64,000 bases of DNA from assembly GCF_000236905.1 (NCBI RefSeq), contig NC_016530.1, positions 1 through 64,000 of the forward strand. The letters are read 5' to 3'. Source of the stretch: Tetrapisispora phaffii CBS 4417 (taxonomy: Eukaryota > Ascomycota > Saccharomycetes > Saccharomycetales > Saccharomycetaceae). Both the position numbers and the translations under genes were made by a program. Under the pieces are notes generated by a model that was not told where the DNA came from, made no database searches, and was given only the letters and a program-made list of their open reading frames with translations. Shown here in pieces: positions 11,280 to 20,700 of the stretch. Each line of letters opens with the position of its first letter. Within the stretch, counting starts at the first letter, position 1.

Positions 11280-11760
11280 ACGATAATCTGCTGCTAGTCT
11301 ATAATGTCTTGAGTTACCAGGGCTTCACCTTGTTGCAGTTGCGAACATAAGTATTTTTGGACGCGCCTATTGCTAATGAATCGGTTGTTAAAACGTGACT
11401 GATTTGCTTCACGAATTCTTCTCGCTAATTGACTTTTCGTTGCCGCGGAAGAAAAAGAATTTCGAAAACGTTTCAGATGCCGGAACGCTCATTAGGATGC
11501 TCTCAGAAATCACGTCACCATATTCATAATATATAGCACTGCGAAGATCTCATTGTTGAGTTTCGCGGCTTCTGGTTACCATGAAACCAGCAGCCGCGGA
11601 ACATTAAATTTGCTTTGTGCTAAGTTCGCCACAAATATCACGCGAGGTATTTTATTTCCAGTCTGGTTTGTTCTACAGAAGGATATCTTAGAACACGACC
11701 TAGACGGTAAAATTGCAGCTTACGACTGTTGTGTTTTGTTTCCGAGGCTTTCTGAAGTTT
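11280..11760. promoter_or_regulatory. G+C-richer region upstream of the killer gene
   Basis: Lies 90-570 bp upstream of the killer ATG and stands out from its AT-rich surroundings. It contains CCGCGGAA at 11443-11450 and again at 11594-11601. The second copy is the right arm of the palindrome at 11564-11598. CCGCGGAA is most of the Pdr1/Pdr3 element TTCCGCGGAA of S. cerevisiae, but two identical words are weak evidence. The same word occurs at 13938-13945, upstream of secreted-protein gene C. An open frame at 11553-11813 starts at TTG and is not a credible gene. Confidence 0.4.
11564..11598. promoter_or_regulatory. Near-perfect inverted repeat, 14 bp arms
   Basis: The left arm CGCGGCTTCTGGTT (11564-11577) and the right arm AACCAGCAGCCGCG (11585-11598) pair at 13 of 14 positions around a 7-base spacer. 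The arms contain CGG/CCG triplets, the half-site of zinc-cluster (Zn2Cys6) factors. It lies about 370 bp upstream of the killer ATG. A dimeric regulator site or a cruciform is possible. Confidence 0.5.
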
Positions 11761-12071
11761 CTCACGCGCATATTTCGAAAAAATTTTCAAATTTCAAAGT
11801 GTGTTTTAAATAAGCGTTGAGAAATCTTCGTACAATTCGAGTTTCTAGTATAAAAGAACAAACAATTCTGGTGATAGGCTAGAAATCGTGTTCGAAAAAA
11901 TGGCGTATGGTATTCTATAGAACACTAGTAAGGCTAATGAACGCAATAGTAATGTTTAGGATGTAAAAGTAGTAATAGCTCATGTCAATAATACTGAAAT
12001 AGATGTATAAAATGCTGGCACAAGTTCATTAGTACCATTAAGTAATCCATTAGCTAGTTATAGATAGAGGG

Positions 12072-12152
12072 AAATAGAGCAGACATGAACTAGTATTCGC
12101 ACTGTATATATTGGTAATAATATATTGACAGAATGCAATCTTTACGTCGACA
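12072..12152 (-). repeat. Dispersed subtelomeric repeat, copy 4
   Basis: Read on minus from 12152 it begins TGTCGACGTAAAGATTGC and follows the shared core to CTGCTCTATTTCC with very few differences from copy 1. It lies 367 bp downstream of gene C on the same strand, as copies 1 and 2 lie downstream of genes A and B. Confidence 0.65.
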
Positions 12153-12518
12153 TGATTTTATGTTCAATAAAAAATATATCATTAGTGATATAGAAAGTAC
12201 GGATAATAGTTCACCTTGATTCTACGTCATATAGAACTTAACAAAATATATGTAATATTTTACTCATTATGGACATTCTTCTATGTAAACTCCAATAATA
12301 TGTATGTCTCTCTTGTGTTAATTTATATTTGGATATAACTTATTATCAAAATATTTGGTTGAATTAAATCTTGAAATCAACAATTACAATATATATTATA
12401 CTTCAAACACGACATACGAATGCTCCCGTATATAAAATATAAAATGGCTTTCTTGAATATGAGTATTCTGTAAAATTTTAATATTATAACTTCTCTTAAC
12501 TTCTTCCTTATTTTAGAA

Positions 12519-13454
12519 TTAAGGACATACCAAAGTCCAAATATTGTAAATAAATCCAATTATTTTATCCCATCTGACAAACTTAATATCAGCATACCAT
12601 GTCCCTTCGTGAGTTTCTCTACTACACCATGCATCCATATCACTTCTTTGTGCCTCTTCTAAGCTTAATTCAAGTCCCCATGCTATGGTATCATGAGATG
12701 CTGTGGTATCACAATTTTTACCTGTCGCCCACGGTAATACTGCTATAAGGTATCTAACTGTTGTCCCATCATTCCGTTTTACAGCAACCCATTTAGTTAT
12801 ACCACCACATGAAGTGTTCTGTAGAAATTGGAAGTTATTGTTAGTTGTTAAGAAAGTTACCCAAACTAACAACTACCCCCTTAGAACGTTCAACAATACT
12901 AAGTACCGCGATGTTTTCCTAACTATTGAATGCAATTTTCCTTGAACATAATCCCAAGTGGTCGATGCTAAATTAGACCAATAACCAGCTTCACGATCAG
13001 TTCCTTTCCTAACCATTGAATTATAATTTGCAACAATATTGTTCAGTATAATGGAGACAGAGCCGTTATTAAAAACCAATTTTTCTACTCCTAGAATTTG
13101 CATTAAATGTTCTACCTCGGTATCTACTTCATAGCTCATCAAGTCTTGTTTTGAGAGCTTCAAGTTATTATTATGTTTGTTTAAAAAATACTTTAAATCA
13201 GATAATTTAGCAGTAATACCCATGCAATCACTTCCTAACATAAAGGTTTCATTAACCCCTGGCATCATACCGAAATATGAATATGGTATTCCGTGTGCAA
13301 GAGTACCCCATTCGACATCTTGTTCAGGATTACTATTGTTAGAAATTTTTGCATTTGGTACATTATTATCAAAACCAGTTGCACGGCAGAATGAATTAGA
13401 AACCAAGAACAGGAAGAAGATCAATTTTGTTTGTAACGCTGTATTGTAATTCAT
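12519..13454 (-). pseudogene. Small secreted protein family member C, in-frame amber stop
   Basis: The ATG at 13454 opens a frame with a signal peptide (hydrophobic run about residues 10-22) and N-glycosylation sequons. After 193 codons it meets TAG at 12875-12873. The same frame then stays open for another 117 codons to 12519, with no shift. The part after the stop carries the conserved family domain: NCDTTA, then TIAWGL, a Cys, and H-x-GTW, comparable to gene A. One substitution therefore separates this from an intact gene of about 311 codons. It may be a young pseudogene, a sequencing error or a readthrough gene. The context after TAG (TTG TTA) is not the strong CAR-YYA readthrough context. 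Function is unknown. Confidence 0.6.
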
Positions 13455-13719
13455 TATTTACGCCTTATGTATTTAGTTGTAGTTTACTGGGAAATTATAG
13501 AACATTAAAGAAACAACAATTTAATTGAAACCGACTTTCACACTTGCAGGAACTCTATTTATTTGGTAGTATGTATTTTTTATATTTTTAAATGTTTTAT
13601 ATTTTTAAATGTTTTATATTTTCACAACGTTGAAGCGTGAACACAATATGTTTCGCTGGAATGTTAGTTTATTAAATTTTTAACTATAGCATAACATCAA
13701 CAGCACATGGTGTACATTT

Positions 13720-14560
13720 ATACGCAACTTATGTTGCAATGTCTGCTGCGCGGGCAGTCACACGGAGGAGTCCATCAATTGAGCTCGTTTCCTCTGGAGA
13801 TCTTCCAGTAACCAGGTGAAAAACAGGTGGAATTTGTTTACGGGATGACAGTAGCAGTTGATACGCCCCATTCAAGAGTCGCGTTTCCCTGGACCTTCAT
13901 ACTTGGTTGCATCAATCACTGTGACCGCATTCATTGGCCGCGGAAGAAGACTGTCAGAGTGCACGAACAGAGAAGGAAAAGTCCCTTCGACGCTGCTTCC
14001 CCATCCGAAGAGGCTGTATGTTTCTCAAGCCAGCCGAGATCGGAAAATAAAATACCGCGCATATCCTACTGCTAAGAGCGCTATCAACTCTCTTTTATCC
14101 TCCGCTAACAAGTTTACCAAAACGTACAACCGCAGAAACTTTAGGAAATAGCAATTTTTGTCGTCCTAATACGCACATGTTCCGCAGTGCGGATATCTCT
14201 CGCGCTTCTCAAAACAGCCGGTATGGCATTGAAAAAACTATGGTCCACCGTTGTCTCGTGTTATACGAAACTGCGTTTCATGTTAAATATGGAACAAAGG
14301 GATCATCCTGTTAAATCTCCGTGGTTTCCTCTCTTCGGATAACCACGCTTGTCACTACAAATAGCAATTGTTAGAAGACGTTTTCCGCACGCTTGTGCCG
14401 AACTGCAGTTGCGCGTTTCGCCACCGAAAGTTACCCCGCAAGGAACCATGACTCTCCAGAAGTTGGGAGAAAAGAAGACGCACCGCGTTTTATTTCCAAT
14501 TTCGGTTGGCAGGGAGAACAGTCTGCTGCGTCATTGCACGCATTAGCCATTCACAGGAAA
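13720..14560. promoter_or_regulatory. G+C-richer island upstream of secreted-protein gene C
   Basis: Begins about 270 bp upstream of the gene C start and contrasts with AT-rich flanks. It holds CCGCGGAA (13938-13945, shared with the killer upstream region), a CCGCAGTGCGG palindrome (14182-14192) and CGTGGTT/AACCACG arms (14320-14326 and 14341-14347). It also has a GCGTTTTATTTCCA word resembling the killer upstream patch near 11650. Open frames of 82, 97 and 65 codons occur here but overlap each other and look like no known protein. It may be regulatory DNA or the remains of something older. Confidence 0.35.
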
Positions 14561-16272
14561 ACGTAGCAAAAGGGCACATTTAAATTCATTGGTGTTTGCT
14601 TACATTCACAGTTTATATATTACCTAGTGCAACCACCATACCTCTGCTCCTCCTCTGCTCAAGCTATTTGACTTGTCTTTGTAATTCAAAACATATACAA
14701 ACAGATACATTGCCATACGTATTCTAAACTTCTTGCATTCCGAGATCATAGTCTAATATCCAAAATAGTAGCCCAAGTTATTTCAATGATTCCATAAGAA
14801 GCCCAACAAAATGGGAAATATGGACATTACTTAAGAGAGAAATATATTCAATCAGATGGTAATGACAGCGTCAGTGGTCATTTTGTAGAAATATGTTCTG
14901 ACTATTTGGAATTGAAAGATATGGGTGTAAATATAATTTTGTAGGAAAGTGTTAACAAAATTATGTCAGGAATCTGAGATTTATAGTAGAAGTTATAGTA
15001 TCTATGATTTGCCAGTTGAAAAGACAGATTGCATGCAATGTGATTAGACGAGTCTAAGATTAATAAACGACTCGTTTAGTCAATTCAGTCTATTTATCGT
15101 TCAAACTCGTTCGCTTGATATGACGTTTAGTAAATCACTTAAAATAAAAAGGCATGTCTATATATTTATGTTACACATATAATTTATATAACTTATGTTG
15201 AAAAAAGAAAGAACAGCAAATAAATATTATAAGCTCTGAAGCTACATCCTTTATATAATATACTCTTCAATAATAGCGCTGAAGCTATTCAATCTTTCCA
15301 CTTACACTCTCCTGATTTGTTCAATGAAGAGAAACAGCGGCTAATTTCACATTAGTGTCACTATTAGCTACAGACGTGTAGCTAAGGCTAGACATGGGAA
15401 AAATGTGGGTGTTACTCTTCATCTTAGAGGCGCGGCTATACCAGTTAGGCACACGTTCTGGCTTTAGATATATGTTCTGTGTGACAACCGGGGTTGATAT
15501 TCGGTGTACGGAAAGAAAAGGTTTCGAACGAAGGTTGCCTAGTTATGAAGAGGTGCTATCAAAACGGATTACTTATGAATAACCGCCACGTAAGTCTGTG
15601 TTTTACTACAATTGTGATAGCGACTAAGCTCTTTGAATGATTTCAAGAGCAACGATCTCAGTATACTGTATTTCTCAATACAGTTTTAAAAGTCTATTTA
15701 CAGTTAGCCTTTGTCTGGTGGATCATGATTAATGGATCTTACGACTATTCTAGTTTACATTTAAAGATGTGTTTCAGATCACTATATTAGCTTTATAATA
15801 ATGTATCCGACTAGTACGTACAACAATTCCTCTATTATACATGGATTAATATTATCAACTATCTGCCTTAGTTTGTGAATATAACTAACTTCATTAGTCA
15901 CAGCTTATGAGTTTCTATAATATTTTCCTTATACGCTGTAAGTTCTAGAGAACTACATGTTTTCCGTGATAATCTCCGTTTCCAAAATACTTAATGCCCT
16001 GAAAGAACCAGAATAACGTTGAAATAAGAAAGAAAATAATTCCAGAAGCCCATGGACACTGACGAAACAACAATAGCAGTAAAATTTCAGACACACTTAT
16101 TAGTAGGTATGAATATACTAATCAGCAGTGATGTTATTGTTGTTAGAGATCCACATATTGATGGATAATGTGAACAGCTAAAAAAGATAAAGTACACGGA
16201 ATTTATTTTAAATCTTGTCTTACATTGTCAACTGTTATGTTGAGTTTCATTTTGTTTTTTCTGTTTGATTAT
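14561..16272. other. Spacer, no supported gene
   Basis: Mostly AT-rich sequence between the G+C-richer island and the gene relic on its right. The 62-codon frame at 15394-15582 has no recognisable features. I see no RNA gene or repeat. Confidence 0.5.
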
Positions 16273-17400
16273 TCTTTCTTGACTTCCCTGTAACACTGAA
16301 AATTACAATATCTTATGCTACCTTTGAGATTTTCTGTTTTTCACAATGTAGGACAAGAAGAAGAAATATACTCAATTGTTTCACTTAATACACTTAAATG
16401 GTTGTCTAAAATTAAAAAAAACACACCTAGCAGCTCTTCGATATGGTCTGTACTTCGGGGTGTCTTCGTTTTTAAAGCTAATTGTAATATTCTCTAATAC
16501 AGCAATCGTTTCATTTATAGAAGACATACAAGCAAATAATATACTTATTAGTTGGCACGTCCATGAGTAGACCTTTCCGATATTTGTTCATATAAAAGAT
16601 CTTTTCCTAAATTTATTTTCTTTTTTACATGGAGCAGACAGAACAAAAGGTTCTTTATCTCCTCATATTTTTAATTCTCCCCTTTTCAATGGCTCTTTCC
16701 AATATTGAACCGATTGAACGAATTGATCCTTGATGCAAAGTAGTTTCATGTTCTAACAAATAATTTTTGTTGGTTTTCAATTTTTTTTATTTAAAATGTG
16801 CTTTTAATGTGACACATTTTTGTCAACCAGCTGCTATTAGTTTGTTGTTTTTAATTCCGATTCTGTCAGAAATACTTCATCTTTTACCATAGAAAGTTGT
16901 TGCATTACGAAATCATTATAATTATGGGTTACTGATATCATATAATTACCGCTGTTCTTTTCTTCATTGGAAGTAGTCTTGGTTTACCCTATCAGCAAAT
17001 TTTCAGAAGATAAATCATTACTTCCTTCTCGAAGATTATTATTAGTACCTCAGTTACTACTTAAAACGTTGTTTCCGGAAATGCTGTTTGGGTCGTCATT
17101 GAACTTATTTTTGTTGTGTTTTCTACTTGCCACCTTCTACCCAATCTATAATACTGCAATATTAAGTGATGCAGATAGGTACACCTGTGATCAAACAACA
17201 ACTTCCAATTCAAATGGAACACGGATTAATATAAAAGCACATACCTACCATACATAGCCGGCATGTTATTCAACTTCCCATGGACACCACTACTATTTGA
17301 TATGGCGGTGGTTTGCACGTATTACGTGTATGTGAAAATCTTGACTTTTTGCTAGCACAATAAGATCATTGCAATTTTGAGTATAATTATAGTCGTTCAT
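16273..17400 (-). pseudogene. Decayed protein-coding gene relic, identity unknown
   Basis: On the minus strand an ATG at 17400 starts a plausible coding stretch, followed by a chain of coding-like segments in changing frames broken by several stops. Examples are a segment reading NYNDFVMQQLSMVKDEVFLT (about 16927-16866) and one reading LEHETTLHQGSIRSIGSILE (about 16755-16696). Another reads KNEDTPKYRPYRRAARCVF (about 16472-16416), and a tail ends at TAA near 16273. The Asn/Ser/Asp-rich and amphipathic composition is unlike the noise of the other frames. The first 35 residues faintly recall a BTB/POZ start, but I cannot name the gene. Plus-strand open frames here are shadows. Relics like this are common at subtelomere borders. 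Confidence 0.5.
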
Positions 17401-17763
17401 ATCTAATGACACTTTCAACAGTAATTAATATATAATTTGTATGGTTTTCACATTGTTCTTGATACTTCAAGAACAATTTTATAAGTTGAATAGCTTCATC
17501 GCGCTTTACGAGCTGCTGGATAATAAGCATTTTAATAAAAATCAAAACAAATGAAAAGTAATAGATGATTCTACCTCATAAAAGAAGTCATCTCAGGTTG
17601 TTAAATAATATTTTAATGTTCCTAAAAGTAATATATATCAAATATATGTCTTGCGATAGTGTTGACAGGAAATATATATTTGCGAAGATAGCTGTACACT
17701 GCAAAGTTAAGACTGTTAGAAACTTTTAGGTGATAGAAATCAAAAATATTAATACGCATAGCC

Positions 17764-20700
17764 ATGTCAGATGAAGAGAATAGTGGTGAAGATATGAACT
17801 TTAATGCATTGGTAGGAAATATATTGAACAATCATGAGGAAGTTCATGCTGGGAGCAATGTTCTCTCGACAGAGCATCTCGAAGATATACACAATGACGA
17901 TAGCCATCCCATTGTTAAATTAACCATGGACCATGAACTTCCTGATTTTGGTACTGAAGATATGGATTTAGAGGCAGTTGTGAATGCTATACATAATTTT
18001 AACGAGAATACAGATGACATAACTGAACATCATGAGGAACAAAGTGCAGAAAAAGAGGATATAGAGAGTCGAAATGAAAATCAACAATGGGCACACGCGC
18101 TGCAGCAAAGTCTTTTACAAGCCACAACGAGTAATCATTCTACGACTAAAGGTCATATAATAGTGGATGATGAGTTAGACCAAGATGATATGAATTTGAG
18201 AAATGCTATTTTAGATTCTTTACAGCAGTTGGATAAAGAGAAACCAATACAAAAAAGAAAATCTAAGGCGAAGGAGGCAGAAGACACACAAAAATCTAAG
18301 TCAGGGACGAAACAGAAAATGGATCAAACAGAAACGCCGAAATCTACGGAAGAACTACCTTCAGATACCAGTAAAAAACACCAAAGAAGAAGAAAGAACG
18401 AACAAAGAATAAAAACGTCTAATTCAACTAACAAAATAAAATCCAAGAAATCGAAAAAGAAATCTGACAGAGTTGAAGATGACTCTTTGTTAAATTTTGA
18501 AGATGTCATTAAGGGTTTCATGCAACAAGATGATAATACTGGAAAGAAATTGGATATGGAATCTGGTGATCTAGAGACACAGGCACTGGTTGAAGCAACT
18601 CTAAAAGCATTTGAAAAAGAGTTAATGGACTCACAAACTACAAAAACTCCCACAGAACAGAAAAAAGCTACGAATAAAAAGAAAGCTATAAGTTCTGCTA
18701 AAATTGCCACAACTACAAATAAGCGGAAAACAGTTACAAAAAAGGCGTCAACTACAAAAGCAAAAGCTTCCCTTACTAACAAGAAGGAACCTGCTACTTT
18801 AAATAAGAAGAAGAGTAAGGATAAGAAACCTGAAGAAATATCCTATGGTGACGATGATTTTTCAAAAGCATTGGCAGAAATGGTAAATCAAGTCGTCAAT
18901 ACGTCAATATCAGATAAAACCAATAAACAAACTAATCGGCAGACAGATGTTATACCGCCAATCACGGCCATTGATAATAAGAATAAACAACCTGAATTAC
19001 AAGATATAGATCAAGCTGGAGATGAGAATTTTGATCTGAATCAAATTATGCAAAGAGCTTTAGCGATGGCATTCCAAGAACAAACACAACAGGATGTTGA
19101 TCAATCTGTAGTAGATGATTTTAATAGAGGTTTGGATAGCTTTGGTGTATCAGATATTTTAGTTCCGTCAAAAGCAACCTCAGAAAAGAAGAAATCTAAT
19201 CTTAAAAAGAAAGTTTCTAAATCTAAATCAATAAATTATATGGTAAAACCTAAGAAAATTTCGAAATCTAAATTATTGAAAAAGAAATCTAAATCAAGTA
19301 TGCTGCCAAAGGTCCCCAAAGAAAAAAAGGTTAAAGTACCGAAAACAACTAAAGTTAGACATACAAAAGTTCAACTACCGTTCAAGTTTCCAAAACCATC
19401 AAAACATAAAAAAAATGATTCTCATTTAAAAAGAAGGTTATATAGGAAATTAGCAATTGAAGCAGCAAATGTAGCTCGTCAAAAACTTCGTGAAAATAAA
19501 CATGCTTACAAAGAAAGATTAAAATCTGAACAGAAAAAAGTATCTGAACAACGTAAATTAAGAAAGGTAGAAGAGAAAGAGAATTTAGAGAAAGAAAGAA
19601 AGGAACTGGAAGAGATAGTTTCAAAGGGTCCTCCATATCCTGCCGATCTAAGATTAACCAAACGTGGTGAGCCGAAGAAACCTTATAGAAGATGGACACC
19701 TGAAGAAATGGCTATAAGGGCACAAATGCCACTGGAAGAACCCAAAAGACCAAAGAAAATAAAGAAACCAAAGAAGAAAAGCAAAAAATTGAAAAAAATT
19801 CCACTATCTACATTAAGAAAAATACCATTGTTTAATATATCTAAAGGTAATGGAGCTGTCACTTCAGATTCGGTAACATCAAGACAATATGCTCCATTAA
19901 GTAAATATAGAATGGAGCTTAATAAGCTAGCCCCCCCCTCTTCAAACTTATCAAATGAGTTGGACACTGGAAACTTAAATTCTATCGAAATATATAAATC
20001 AAGAGTCGTTCAAGAAAAATTATTGTTATTCGACCCTTCTGTTAAGACTATTGTTAGAAAAGAAAAGTGGGCATTCCATCCACCATGGTCGTTACCAGAG
20101 CATCCACCACACGCACTTCCAGTAGCAAGAAGGAAGGGAAAGACATATATTGAGAAATTAAAGGACTCTAAGAAAAAATCTAAAGCGAAAAAATCCTTTA
20201 AAAACTTGAGAAATTCATTAACAAATAATGCAAGAAATAATATTATTCCTGCAATATTGTTCCCAATAATCAATACTTTAAAATCAGCTGCGAGAGCGAA
20301 AGTTGCTGCAGGTGCATCGCCTGAAGAGGCTACGAGGCATATGATGACCATCATCCAACATACTAAACGTTCGATTGCGCATTCGTTAGCTCTTTCAAGA
20401 AGGAATGCAGCACATGATTATACTACCTTTAAAAGCGAAGACGATATTATATCATCTCATAATAAACAAAGTTTATTAAAGAAAATTCCAATATTCAGCC
20501 TAAGTTCCATACGAAAAATAAATACTGCTGAAACGACACCTCCAACAATTATTAAATTAGAGCATAACGAGGATTTAGAAAAAGCAAAATTACGAGAAAC
20601 TGGTAAAGACTTAAACAATTCACTTGTCAGTACGACCTCCCCTTCAGATCACAATATAGGAAAGACTATCAGTCAATTTTCTACACCAAAATCTAATGAT

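Noticed and set aside
11553..11813. 86-codon frame upstream of the killer gene, considered as an immunity or accessory gene
   Set aside because: It starts at TTG inside the palindrome, has no membrane segment or homology that I can see, and points away from the killer gene.
13827..14546. Open frames of 82, 97 and 65 codons in the island upstream of gene C
   Set aside because: They overlap in different frames, two begin without good context, and none resembles a protein or has a signal peptide or domain.
16315..17257. Plus-strand frames of 60, 64 and 96 codons left of SPP41
   Set aside because: They are shadows of the decayed minus-strand gene, whose codon content is far more protein-like.
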